A stretch of 64,000 nt of DNA from Nothopassalora personata (GCA_033816765.1 CM066295.1:2976001-3040000); one strand, 5' to 3'; positions 1 through 10,461 are shown, numbered from the stretch's first letter. The notes: generated by a model not told the origin, from the sequence alone. Numbers and translations are program-made.

Positions 1-493
1 TTCTTATAGGTAGCGATCCTGTGTCTTATAATAAATGATTCGGAGGTAAAGTTCCCGCTTACTCCGGAATCTATTATAGCATCTGTCTTATGCCCGTTAA
101 CGATAATCTTAGTTCGAAATACTATTGTCGTTAGTAATACTTAAGCCTTTTCTATATTATATAACTTCCTTCGGTCGCTTATTCCTAGGGAGTCGATCCT
201 TTTCCCTATTTGTATATAGAACGTTGTGCTTCGTGTCTCGAGGCCTCCGCTTAAACCTAGCGCGAGCCTTTCTATATCTACACCTACATTCGGTAACGTT
301 CCTAGATCTTCTACGTTTTTAAGTAGAGTACGCGTACGTGTTATACTACGTTACGTAATTTATTCGATATAAATGTTCCTAACGGTATAAGATATCCGGT
401 TCCTATTATTCGGCTCCCTATTGGTAGTCGTTCTATAATAGCGGTTGCTAGATTCTCGGTTGTTTCTATAAGTAGGTATCCCTAGGCTATGCC
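1..493. repeat. RIP-mutated repeat DNA, left of the LINE
   Basis: TA-rich sequence with few CA or TG dinucleotides, the footprint of repeat-induced point mutation. It has the same texture as 5905-10285, and the LINE at 507-5891 separates the two, so both are read here as one older repeat, probably the interior of the LTR element whose right LTR is at 10286-10460. The only open frame (125-322) is short and unlike any family I know. No gene is supported. Confidence 0.7.
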
Positions 494-506
494 TCGTAGG
501 GTGTCA
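494..506. repeat. Target-site duplication, left copy (13 bp)
   Basis: TCGTAGGGTGTCA at 494-506 is repeated exactly at 5892-5904. The two copies bracket the LINE, as expected when target-primed reverse transcription duplicates the insertion site. Confidence 0.85.
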
Positions 507-799
507 CATAACACCTTTAAACTAGGCCCGTCCTCTCACACCCTTATTAGCGGCGGACTTCGGCGTGTTCGTCGAACACACCGCATTCGAAAGCCCTTAT
601 CGAGAGCAATCCAACGATCTACAAAGCAGGTTGCTGCCCCAAAAACTAAGAGGTTTCTACCTCATTCAATTTGGAGCAGTTTGAAGTTCTCTTATCCTGT
701 CTTTCTAGCCCCGGCTGCGGACGACTTCCCCTCCCGGTTTAGCGCTCCCGAAGCCGAACCTGCAACTCAATTCCAACGTTACTTCCTAAGGGAAGAGAA

Positions 800-2038
800 A
801 TGGACGAAGAACCGATCTTTAATCCCCTAGGGGACAAAGACCAACTCTCCGACCCTTCTACGCCAACCCAGCAATTTTCGAGCATCTTTCTTAACACGAA
901 TGAAGCGAACAAGATTATGCAAAGAAAATTTATCCCCGTTGTCGGTGCAAAAAGGCCAAGCCCGTTTGTCGAGACCGTATCGGATACATCGCCGCTAAAG
1001 CGCTACGAAGCAGTACGAACGTCCCAATCTAACGCCTTAGAGGCCGAATCCAAGCTTAACGAAGCCTACCAATTGGTAATCGACGCCGCCGCTCTAGCAA
1101 AGGGCGACCGAAAGAGGCAAGACAAGGTCCTCGAACTTGTAGGCCTCTTTAGGGCCTTCCGCGAAGACAAGGCACTCCCGACGGCAACAGCAAAGATTGA
1201 GAAGCAGGTGTACGCCCTAGAAGGGTCAGTCGCTAAGCTTACGAAGCTTATCGACAACAGGAACAACCCTACCGGGACCCAAAAGGGCCAAAACCCAACT
1301 TTCGCAAGTATCCTCTCCGGAGGCGACCCGGCCGTCCGGACCCAAACTACGACACTACGCCAAAACTCCACCCCTCCGACACTAACCTCCTCCCAACCGA
1401 GGGTAGGTCAAACTACTACAAACGGAACCAAGACCGATAGTAGGAAGGCCTATAGAAAGAGGAACGGATGCCGGATCGTCTTCGGTATAGCAAACAATAC
1501 TACCCCTCTCGACATAATCGCTACTCGCGATACGGTGAACCGGGCGTTCTCGGTAGCTAACCTATACCCCGGACACCCAATTCTCCTTGGAACTCGCCTC
1601 TCGGAAAAAGGAAACCTCGTCCTAACACTACGGGACGAGAAAGCAAAGGAAATACTCGAAAAGAACCTTACTCTCCTTAGGACAATTGTCCCTGTCCTTC
1701 AAGTCCTCGAAGACAACTCTTGGCACAAAGTAGTTGTGCACGGAATCGACCCTATTGCCTTTAAAGAGGACGGACCGCAGAAGGTCGCCGCCGAGCTCGT
1801 AGCCTTTAACAAAGGCTTTAACCTCGCAAATACCCCTCTTTGGCTTACGAGCGAAGAAAAGCGCCTATCCCAAATGCAAGGTTCAATGCTACTCGCCTTT
1901 AAAACAAGCGAAGAAGCTACTAAGGCTAGGAAAGATGGCCTTTGGATCGGCGCAAAGCACCTAAGGGTGCAAAGAGCGTTATCGAAAGAAGAGAGAGAAG
2001 AAAAACAGAAAGGAAAACTAGCCTCCCCCGGATGTTAG
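800..2038 (+). CDS. LINE ORF1 protein (412 aa, gag-like, nucleic-acid binding)
   Basis: First ORF of the LINE, presumed RNA-binding chaperone of the retrotransposition particle. The N-terminal 100 residues are polar and variable. A helical, charged stretch (about residues 75-150) could form a coiled coil. The C-terminal half (about 220-400) has the alternating hydrophobic pattern of the RRM-like fold common in ORF1 proteins. I see no CCHC zinc knuckle, which many Tad/I-group ORF1 proteins carry. The stop TAG (2036-2038) overlaps the probable ORF2 start ATG (2032-2034) in the string ATGTTAG. The frame is intact. Family membership is inferred mainly from position before a LINE pol ORF. Confidence 0.75.
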   Translation: MDEEPIFNPLGDKDQLSDPSTPTQQFSSIFLNTNEANKIMQRKFIPVVGAKRPSPFVETVSDTSPLKRYEAVRTSQSNALEAESKLNEAYQLVIDAAALAKGDRKRQDKVLELVGLFRAFREDKALPTATAKIEKQVYALEGSVAKLTKLIDNRNNPTGTQKGQNPTFASILSGGDPAVRTQTTTLRQNSTPPTLTSSQPRVGQTTTNGTKTDSRKAYRKRNGCRIVFGIANNTTPLDIIATRDTVNRAFSVANLYPGHPILLGTRLSEKGNLVLTLRDEKAKEILEKNLTLLRTIVPVLQVLEDNSWHKVVVHGIDPIAFKEDGPQKVAAELVAFNKGFNLANTPLWLTSEEKRLSQMQGSMLLAFKTSEEATKARKDGLWIGAKHLRVQRALSKEEREEKQKGKLASPGC

Positions 2039-5000
2039 TTACACCGTTACGTATCTTCCAAGCAAACCTAAACCGGAGCGCGGCAGCTACCGAGTCCCTA
2101 CTCGAGCTAGCAATCCGCGAAAAGGCCGACATACTAGCAATCCAAGAGCCATGGCTTTTTATAGACGAAGAAAATAGTCTACGAAGATCTATAGCTCATC
2201 CGGCCTTTACGACTCTACTACCGACTAGTACGTCGAGGATTCGCACCCTCTTCTATATTAGTAGACAAATCCAAGTCGAAATTACTCCGGTTCAAAACAG
2301 GGACCCGGATTTTCAAGTAATATCCGCAAAGGACAAGAAGGGGAATTCGATCCAAATTCTTAATGTCTACAACGAAAAAGATAGCGAGAATGTCTGGACG
2401 AACGAAAGAGCCCTATACCAATTTACGCCGGCAACAAATACGGTGTTACTCGGCGACTTTAATATACGACACCCGTCGTGGGATCCATACGGAAAGGATA
2501 ATAGCTTACGAGCTTTAACCTTTATTAACTGGATTGAAGCAAACAACTTCTCTCTAAGAAATACCCCGAATATAGGAACCTTCTACCGAGTACACCTAAA
2601 TAACCCGAGTGTCCTAGACCTTACCTTTACAAAAGGTAGGTTATCTAACTCGGAGATAAACTGGCGTACGCTAGAGACCGGATCCGACCACCTAGCGATC
2701 TCTCTAGACATTAGAGGAAGTAATACTTCCTCTCTACCCCTACCCCCTCCTAGCGATAGACTACGCTTCGACACGTCTAAAGCAGATTGGAAAGGCTTTT
2801 CTCAAGTACTAAAGGATCGGAAAGTAGATCTAGAAGGTATAGAAGACCTAGACCTACTAGCGAGCACCTTCTCCGACATTATATCTACCGCGGCTAAACT
2901 ATATATCCCTAAACTTAGGGTAGTAGCTAAGTCTAAACCGTGGTGGACGCCGGAACTTAAAGAACTTCGTAAACAAACATCTCGCGAACGTCGAAAATTA
3001 GCTAGCCCCCTAGCATCTACTCTACGCACCGATAAAGAAGCGTACCTAGGCGCAAGGAATAAATACTTCCTAGCTATCAAAAACGCTAAGCGAGACCATT
3101 GGAACAAGTTCCTCCAAAAGACCGATCTTACGTCGGTCTATAAGGCCTTCTCCTATACAAAAGTAGGAGGGAACAGTCTAATCCCGACTATAAACGGACA
3201 GGACACATTTAAGGGAAAATGCGAGGCCCTCCGGGGAACGCTATTCCCTTCTCCACCTCCGGATAACCCCCTAGACCCCTCCTGGGATAACTATCCTATA
3301 GGGGACTGGGACTGGGACCGAATACAATTAGAAGAACTGCAATCGGCATGTAGTTCCTCGAAAGTAAAAGGTAAAACCCCAGGCCCGGATGGTATAACCC
3401 AAGCAATAATTCAACGCGCATTTCAAGCTATTCCAGACGCCTTTCTTAAGGTCTACGGCTCGCTATTAAACGAAGGGTACCACCCTAAGTGCTGGCGAGT
3501 AGCGATTGGATTTACTCTTGCAAAACCAGGGAAGCCCGACTACTCGATTCCTAAGGCATATAGGATAATAGCCCTCCTTAACTGTCTAGGGAAAGTAAGC
3601 GAGAGAATACTAGCGAAAAGACTCGGAGCTCTAGCCGATACCGGCCCGTTACTTCACGACTCGCAAATGGGCGGCAGAACTAAACGTTCGGCCGTAGACA
3701 CAGCCCTCCTCCTAACCGACTTTGTCGAAAGGAACCGAGTAAAAGGAAAGAAGACAAGCGTAGCCTTTCTAGACGTTAAAGGAGCCTTTGACCACGTAGC
3801 GAAGAACCGCCTCCTAAGAACACTAATTAAGCTACGACTCCCCTACTCGGTTATAAGGTGGGCTAAGTCCTTCCTCGAAGAACGGAGGATTCAACTATCC
3901 TTTAACGGACAAATAGAAGAGACCACGGACGTTGAGACAGGCGTACCGCAAGGTAGTCCAATCTCGCCGATTTTATTTCTTATCTATATAAGGGATCTTT
4001 TTACGGACATTAAAACCGTAACTCCCTTATCCTACATCGACGATATTGGACTCCTAGTTGCATCGACTAGCCTTAAGAAGAACGCAAAGACCCTCGAGAA
4101 AGAGGTTAAGCTCTTAACGAAGAAAGGAGCCGAACAAGCGATAGAATTTGACCTCGCTAAAACCGAGCTCCTACACTTCGCAAAAGGCAAAGGACACGAT
4201 AGTTCTATTACCCTACCAAGCGGGGAAGTTATTAAACCCGCGACAAAGGCCGTACGATGGCTAGGGATCTGGTTTGATACCTATCTTACCTTTAAAGAAC
4301 ATATTCAAATCCGAGCAACTAAGGCACTTGCCTCCTTCTACAGGATGAACCGCCTAGCGAATATAGGGAATGGGTTAAGCACTCGCTCCCTACGCACACT
4401 ATACCTTTCTTGCGTTACTACCGTAGCCGACTACGGGGCGCCGGTTTGGTGGAAATCGAGGAGAGCTATTACCCCCCTAGAGGCTATACACGGAAAAGGC
4501 ATTCGTAAAGTCCTAGGGGTCTTCCGTACTACTCCTACCGAGCCTGCCGAGAGAGAAGCAAACCTCCTTACCCCTCGAATTCGCCTAGAACGCCAGGTCC
4601 TCAAATATAGCTTAAGGCTAAAGAAGCTTCCCGAAGACAACCCGATTGCTAGGGCCCTAAGTAGTACTATCCCAATAGCTACGAAAAGGGTATTAGAGAC
4701 GGGCTACGAGCTTTTACCGCCTAAAGAAGGCTCCAAACTCCAGGGGATCCAAAGAAGACTAGAGACCTTTAAGTTGCTTAGTATAACCGACAAGTCGCTT
4801 AGTATAACCGACGAAGATTACCTTACCGACCTAGTAGCTAAGGCTACTAGAGACCGATTTTACAAGGCAAAGACTAAGAAGGAGCACGGCCCGAACAGCT
4901 ACTTCTCTCGGTTTCAATATGAAGAATACCTCCCGCTGCAAATACAATGCGAGAGGGCTACCTCGAGCGCCTACTACTCCTTACGTTTAGGACACGGTTT

Positions 5001-5262
5001 CTTCCGCGACTACCTTTACCGGTTCCACAAAACAGACGACGATAGATGCCGCTGCGGCCAAAAAGAGACTCCAATTCACCTCCTCCAAGGATGTCGTCTA
5101 TATACCGAAGTTAGGACTAGAAAACTAAGGGTAGCGGCCTTCCCTATTCTCTTCCTATCTATCGAAGGACAGCAAGAGGTAATAGACTTTATCCGCACCA
5201 CAGGTATCGCTACGCTAAAGTGGTACCGAGAGAGGAGAAGCGAACTAGAAGAGGTCGAATAG
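2032..5262 (+). CDS. LINE ORF2: AP-type endonuclease plus reverse transcriptase (1076 aa)
   Basis: Multifunctional replicase that nicks the target DNA and primes cDNA synthesis from the LINE RNA. Counting from ATG 2032, the APE-like endonuclease covers about residues 5-230 with N12 (ANLNRS), E39 (IQEPW), D142/N144 (GDFNIRHPSW) and the SDH triad at 218-220. Reverse transcriptase motifs include PGPDG at 450-454, GVPQGSPISPI from 637 and the catalytic YIDD at 668-671. A Cys/His knuckle (CRCGQ...H...C) begins near 1006. No RNase H domain is recognisable between the RT and the C-terminal part. The frame is open upstream to 1942, but ATG 2032 is preferred because it overlaps the ORF1 stop. Leu and Val codons are mostly CTA/TTA/GTA, with few TG-containing codons. 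Confidence 0.92.
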   Translation: MLVTPLRIFQANLNRSAAATESLLELAIREKADILAIQEPWLFIDEENSLRRSIAHPAFTTLLPTSTSRIRTLFYISRQIQVEITPVQNRDPDFQVISAKDKKGNSIQILNVYNEKDSENVWTNERALYQFTPATNTVLLGDFNIRHPSWDPYGKDNSLRALTFINWIEANNFSLRNTPNIGTFYRVHLNNPSVLDLTFTKGRLSNSEINWRTLETGSDHLAISLDIRGSNTSSLPLPPPSDRLRFDTSKADWKGFSQVLKDRKVDLEGIEDLDLLASTFSDIISTAAKLYIPKLRVVAKSKPWWTPELKELRKQTSRERRKLASPLASTLRTDKEAYLGARNKYFLAIKNAKRDHWNKFLQKTDLTSVYKAFSYTKVGGNSLIPTINGQDTFKGKCEALRGTLFPSPPPDNPLDPSWDNYPIGDWDWDRIQLEELQSACSSSKVKGKTPGPDGITQAIIQRAFQAIPDAFLKVYGSLLNEGYHPKCWRVAIGFTLAKPGKPDYSIPKAYRIIALLNCLGKVSERILAKRLGALADTGPLLHDSQMGGRTKRSAVDTALLLTDFVERNRVKGKKTSVAFLDVKGAFDHVAKNRLLRTLIKLRLPYSVIRWAKSFLEERRIQLSFNGQIEETTDVETGVPQGSPISPILFLIYIRDLFTDIKTVTPLSYIDDIGLLVASTSLKKNAKTLEKEVKLLTKKGAEQAIEFDLAKTELLHFAKGKGHDSSITLPSGEVIKPATKAVRWLGIWFDTYLTFKEHIQIRATKALASFYRMNRLANIGNGLSTRSLRTLYLSCVTTVADYGAPVWWKSRRAITPLEAIHGKGIRKVLGVFRTTPTEPAEREANLLTPRIRLERQVLKYSLRLKKLPEDNPIARALSSTIPIATKRVLETGYELLPPKEGSKLQGIQRRLETFKLLSITDKSLSITDEDYLTDLVAKATRDRFYKAKTKKEHGPNSYFSRFQYEEYLPLQIQCERATSSAYYSLRLGHGFFRDYLYRFHKTDDDRCRCGQKETPIHLLQGCRLYTEVRTRKLRVAAFPILFLSIEGQQEVIDFIRTTGIATLKWYRERRSELEEVE

Positions 5263-5410
5263 CTACACTAGCTAAAGCCTTTGGCCCAATCGGGAAGGTA
5301 CTAGGCTCATTCTGTGCGCCGCAACACGAGGATTCCAAAACTGGTCTCTTTTTTCGATACGACGTCTAGGGGATAAGTTATCGCCGCCCAACGGTAGCGA
5401 TTACGCAAGC

Positions 5411-5456
5411 CCAACGCCAACGCCAACGCCAACGCCAACGCCAACGCCAACGCCAA
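5411..5456. repeat. AACGCC hexanucleotide array in the LINE 3' UTR
   Basis: About seven to eight perfect head-to-tail copies of AACGCC lie 150 bp after the ORF2 stop. A minus-strand frame through it reads as an Ala-Leu repeat and is not a gene. Confidence 0.85.
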
Positions 5457-5891
5457 GACCAAGACTTGGCGGGAGATTACGAGACGTCCGGTCATCCGAT
5501 TTTAAAGATTAGTAGCTCGTTTTAAAGCTCCACTCCCGAAGAATACGATGGTAATAAGGGCGTAGCCCTAAGATCACGTGACGCGGGATGTAGAAGGCGA
5601 AAGGAGCGAATTTCGTTACTTTTACAACACATAGGGCCTAGCCCTTAGCCTCTACGGCTATTTTCTTTGCGTATTTTGGGTTTTACGGCGTAAAAGGAGT
5701 ACGGGAAAACCGCCGGGTCCCGTGAGGCAAGAAGGCCTCTACAATATCGCGAGGAAGGAACTCTGCTTACTTTTAGAGGTTTTTATTGTAAAAGGCTTTT
5801 CCTCTACTAACTAGAAAATGGTAGGGCACCCTACCCGTGTTGCATAGTCTTAGACTCACATAGCACGTTAATGGAACAATCAATCAATCAA

Positions 5892-5904
5892 TCGTAGGGT
5901 GTCA
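5892..5904. repeat. Target-site duplication, right copy (13 bp)
   Basis: Exact repeat of 494-506. It follows directly on the CAAT-rich tail of the LINE and marks its 3' boundary. Confidence 0.85.
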
Positions 5905-8900
5905 AGTATCTTATTAAACTTAATAGAGTATAGCATCCTTCGTCCGCCTATCTTAGGTAGGAATTCCTCGTACCTTCTTTATAGGTGTACGATTATGTTA
6001 TATAATTTCTTAGGTGCATTAATCGTAAAGGTTAGTTATTTATTGTCGTCGTTAGTGTCGCTCTCTTCTCCTTCGGAGGAATCTTCTTCGCTTAATTCTT
6101 CCGGATCCTAATCTTCTTCGATAGTATCTAGCCCGGTAGTTTCTTAACTTTCTTCCTATAGTTCCGGTAACTACAATCCGTTCTATCCTAGGTCCTAATT
6201 TTCCTTATCGCTTCTATCGTCGTTAAAGTAGGATTCGTCGATGTCTACTTCTCGGAGCGTAGCGTTTTGCCTATACGTCGCTCCTAGGATTCCTCTCGGT
6301 TGTTAAGGCTAATACCCTACGCCTAACTTTGCGGCGTAGTGAACTTAACACGAGTCTTAGTAATAGAATCGCTAATAAAGGCTTCTATAACTATTTCGAG
6401 ACTCGGATTCGATCTCGTAGTCGACTCTTCGTGTTATTATATTAAACTGTCGTAGTTGGTTCTTCGTATTAAATAGAATAGCTACTATTTACTACCTATA
6501 GTATCCTCCTCGTCCTTCTAAGGGGTCTAGGAGAGGCGTCGTACTTCTATTACTAGCTCTCTCCCCTACTCTCCGAGTATAGTCGGTATCTCCTTAAGAT
6601 CTAACGCTACTCTTAGATTTACTAGTTTGGGGTTATATTATGTTAAACTGTTCGCGGCGTACTATATTCTTACCGCGGCAGTCCCTTACTAGGTAGCTAG
6701 GTTTACTATATCCGTAGTAAGTTTATGTTTCTTTCGAACTCCGGGATGCTCTATTCCCGTTACTATTCCTAATCTTACGACCTTTCTCGGTAACGTCGAG
6801 TTCTATTAGCTATAGTCCGTAGTACGGTTTATCCCTAGGCTTATTATTATAGTTATCGTAGAAGCCTCTGTTACGGTTATTATAGCCTAGTGTGTATCTA
6901 GCCTTTCCGGATACCTTAGAATCGTATCGTCGTTCTATAGCTCTCTCGTAGAGCTTATCGTTAAGATTAATCGTAACTCTAACGAGGTCGCCTAAGCTAT
7001 CGATTTTCCGACCGTCCCTTATTAACTCGTCCTTAATATGCTCCTTTAGTCCTCTTCGGTATATAACTTAAAGTGCTTCGTCGTCCTAATTGGTAAGTTG
7101 CGTGTATTCCTAAAATTTAGCAGTATATTCGGTAGTAGATGTCTTCTAGGTTAAATGCTAAATAACACGAACGGTAGTAGCAATCTTATTAGAGACACTA
7201 AAGACGCTCTTTATAGCATGCTTAAGATAGTTGTATAACCTAAAGATTCCGTCGGCGTTGTCTTCTCCGTTACTGTCTAGGTATTTCCTAAGGAATAGTT
7301 TAACCTAATACTATGCTCGTCCTCTTAAAAAGGTAGTAGTAAAGATAGGCTTAAGGTTCTTAGGCATAGAGTTAAATAAGAAGTACATTTCTATCTAAGA
7401 GACCTAAGTGTCGAACTTATCTCGGTCGCTATAGTAGTATTCTAGCTTACTAACCTTAAGGGTGTCGTTACCTATATAAGTAGCTAAGGCATTAATAGCA
7501 TCATTCGCGGTCTAAGGTCGTCGGGCTCTACTTACTTTACTAGGGGCGGGTGTTCCCCGTTTACTCTATCGGTCTCCTATCGTAGAGGGCGTTTAAAGCT
7601 GTTAGGTTTAGTATAACCTAATAATATTACAAGTTAAGAAGATAAGCTTAATCGGGTTTATTCTCGGGCCGATAGGAAGTTAAGGGAGAGTAATAAAGTA
7701 GTAGCCGTCTTGTCTTATAAAGATTAAGCAGTAGTAAGGTAGAGGTTAGGTTATAGTGTATTCCAAATAGTAATATTAAACAGTGAGTTAAACGCCTCGA
7801 AACTATAAGGGGATCTTAGCGTTCCTAAATACAAAGGAGATTCGTAGATCTCGGTAATTAGTCTAATTATTCTAAGCATAAGTAGTCTAATTAGTCTAAG
7901 CATAAGTAGTCTAATCGCTCTAAGTCTAAGCGCTTAGGTAGGATGAGTTACGTGTTTATCCTATCGTTATAATTCTAGAGTCTATAGGAATTATTCCGTA
8001 ACACGTAGTAATACCCTTAGTCCTACGCGTACGACTCTAGATTTAGAAGCTTTATACTACTAATAGGCTACATCTAGTATCGGAGTATATACTCGTACGA
8101 TACTAAGCTTAAATCTATACCGTTATCTAGAAGAAACGTAGCCTCGCGAAAGCCCTTACGCGTCTCGACGGCGCCTCGTAAGTAATATGCTAGACTCGTA
8201 TCGACTTACCTTAAGGGGTCTATATAGAAACTCGGACTTAGGAGCGACCCTTACCTAGTCCTCTACCTTTTCCCTATTCGCCCTTCTTAGTTAAAGCCTC
8301 GACAGTTTCTAACCTACGAACCGCTTACGCGTCACGGTCTTTCTATAGGTGTCTATTCCGGCACTCTATCTTATAGTAACCCTTCCTACCGTAGCCGTAG
8401 TACTCTACTTTCGACTTCTAGCTAGTTAAAGACGAGCTACCGGCGTCTCGCTACTAACTCGTACCCGAGGCGCCCGGTACTTAAGTCTACTTCTATTACT
8501 TTAGGCGATCGGCCCGCTTATGTACGCCCTTAGCTTTACGCTTACGACGTATATACTACCCGCGGTCGTACCCTCCGCTACTACCTCGGCGCTCGGTACT
8601 TTCGATACGCGAGGCTAGGACTACTAGGTCTTCTCTAGTCGTAGGGATATTATAGTAGCTAACGATAGCGGACCGTAAGCAAGGCGTAAGCTTCGCTAGT
8701 AGGTGCCGTATACGTTACGCTTCCGAGTAGTTACCTAACTAGTCCTCTATAATATCTAGCTTAGTCGTAAACTGTCGCGCTATCTAGTTATCCTTCTATC
8801 TCGTAACCTCGTACTCTAATATAACGTTAAGTACGCGATTTATAGGATCGCCGTATACGTCTCGGTAGAACTCCTTAAAGTCCTAGTATATATACCCTAT

Positions 8901-10285
8901 AAGGTTAACGGCGCTATAGTTAGTATACTATTACTCGCTTACCTCTCCGCTAAGGTACATAACCCTATATAGGACCTTTAATTCGTCTATCGCGTACATA
9001 GTACCTAAGAGGGCGAAGATAAGTAAGAGCTCCCGGAGGAATACCCTTACCTTCCTTATCGAATCCCCTCTAAAAGGCGTCGGCTCTTTTAGACGCGGTT
9101 ACGTCGTATACGCTACGGCCGCGCCTCGTACTATAATATTATCGCTAGTAGTTATAGAGATAGAGGCAGGGGTTATAGTAGGGAGGTAATCTTCTCTCCT
9201 CCCTTCTATACGCTCTAGAGGCGGTGCGCTTATAGCGCGTAAGATCTCTAGCTACTCGATCTCCCGCTATATCTCTTACTCTTTAATCTTAGCCCGTAAG
9301 GCCTCTCTTCTCGTAACTAAGGCTATACGACGCGCCTACTACTATGCTCTAGGGCTTAGGGGCGGCGTAGGCGACTCGCCGTCGTGTACGTCGCGATCGG
9401 GCTCTATAGCGTGTATAGATTATAACGAAGGGAAGCTTTAGAACTGTAAGGGCCGTAAGGCTATAAGGGGATATCGTAATGTATAGCACGCCTACGATCT
9501 TCTAATCGTAGATAAACTAAAGCTTACTTTCTTCTATCGACGCTATACGCGTCTCCTAGTGTACGTATGCGCGTTACGTGCGGCATGCTAAGCCGGGCAT
9601 AGCCGCATTATATATAAGGGTTAGCTATAGGCTGCCCTTATAACTAGCTTATATATTACCTTAATTAAATTATACAATTCCTTAGCTAACTTATCTATAT
9701 CTCTAAAGTTTAGCCTTAGGGTAGAGTCTAATCTAGCTATAATAATGCTAAAAGATTATATGTCCTCTTTCTTCTATTACTTATAGGTAGCTTTATATCC
9801 TATACTACTAGTAATGTCCTAAGGAGCTTTATTCTAGGCAGTAGTCTTATTCTAGGTATTCTTAGTCGTATCTTAAGGTTGTTTATAAGCTGCCCTATTT
9901 AGAGTATGCTTTAGATTAACCTAGTCTAGGTTATAGATAATATATCTAACTAGATCCTTCTCTAGTAGTACGCTAATTAGTATAGATTTCTATACCTAAA
10001 ACTACACGCCTTTTCTAAGTACCTAGTTATCCTTAGTAGACCTTACTAGGTTACTAGAGGTATTGTTTCTAAACTCTATATCTAGTCTAGCTCTTATAGA
10101 TACTATACTATAGTAATAATGCTTAGTGCCGATATCCTATAGTAGTTCTTAAATCGATTAGATAGTTATCCGTAAAATAGATATAGGGTCGGGTCTACTA
10201 GTAAGGTAAGCTAATCCTTAATAGAGGTTCGATAACAATTTAGGTTTTAAAATAAATAGGTAGAGGAGTACTCGGGCTTATAACC
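5905..10285. repeat. Heavily RIP-mutated repeat island (interior of an LTR element)
   Basis: 4.4 kb dominated by TA, TAG and CTA with very few CA or TG dinucleotides, while CG remains common. Stop codons break every frame; nothing beyond a 70-codon open run (5899-6111) survives, so no protein can be assigned. The island leads directly into a mutated LTR (10286-10460). It holds a roughly 190-bp sequence (9444-9640) repeated near 49.6 kb, so it may be a composite of nested elements. A 24-bp direct repeat occurs twice in tandem at 7871-7918. Confidence 0.85.
9444..9640. repeat. Dispersed repeat R1, copy 1 (RIP-mutated, LTR-like)
   Basis: Aligns almost end to end with 49526-49712. The shared core includes a long identical run through ATCTTCTAATCGTAGATAAA and onward, then a GTATAAGGG/TATATAAGGG motif resembling a TATA region. 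Homology stops after a shared CCCTTA. Both copies are mutated, with differences mainly of the C/T and G/A kind. It may be part of an LTR; no TG...CA ends were established. Confidence 0.7.
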
Positions 10286-10460
10286 TATTATAGATAGGTA
10301 TTTAACGAGTATAAGCTTCTAGATTAAAACGATAGGGTAGATTAGTAACCCTTATAAATTGCTATAGGGTGTAAGACTATCTAGCTACAGAAACAGTGCA
10401 ATATAGTGTATATCTGCCAAGTCCTAACTAACACAGCCATTGGTTACCTGATTCACAACA
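10286..10460. mobile_element. RIP-mutated right LTR of the island retrotransposon
   Basis: This 175-bp stretch aligns with the clean solo LTR at 35912-36087. The clean copy starts TGTTGTG and ends CACAACA; here the start has become TATTATA, exactly the TG-to-TA changes RIP makes, and the end CACAACA is retained. About 18 of roughly 27 differences are CA-to-TA or TG-to-TA in this copy. The mutated texture stops sharply at 10460, where normal-composition coding sequence begins. GTGAC (10461-10465) should be the target duplication; the partner copy would be at the left LTR, outside the window. Confidence 0.85.
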
Positions 10461-10461
10461 G

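Larger units (their letters stand above)
507..5891 (+). mobile_element. Full-length two-ORF LINE (non-LTR retrotransposon, Tad/I-like group)
   Basis: A 5.4-kb element carries ORF1 (800-2038) and ORF2 (2032-5262, endonuclease plus reverse transcriptase). A short 5' leader precedes ORF1; a small frame (489-830) crosses it but shows no domain. The roughly 630-nt 3' UTR contains an AACGCC hexamer array and ends in a CAAT-type simple tail at about 5876-5891. A perfect 13-bp direct repeat flanks it. Both ORFs are intact, so the copy looks young, and it lies inside older RIP-mutated DNA, so it arrived after that DNA was mutated. Clade placement rests on ORF layout and motifs only. Confidence 0.9.

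Noticed and set aside
489..830. 113-codon frame at the start of the LINE
   Set aside because: It begins inside the left target duplication, spans the leader and has no domain; treated as chance frame in the LINE 5' UTR.
10286..10460. Introner-like element (mobile intron)
   Set aside because: It starts near GT, has a CTAAC/CTGAC motif and ends in CAG next to an open frame, but the clean copy shows TGTTGTG...CACAACA ends and a 5-bp target duplication, which fits an LTR better.
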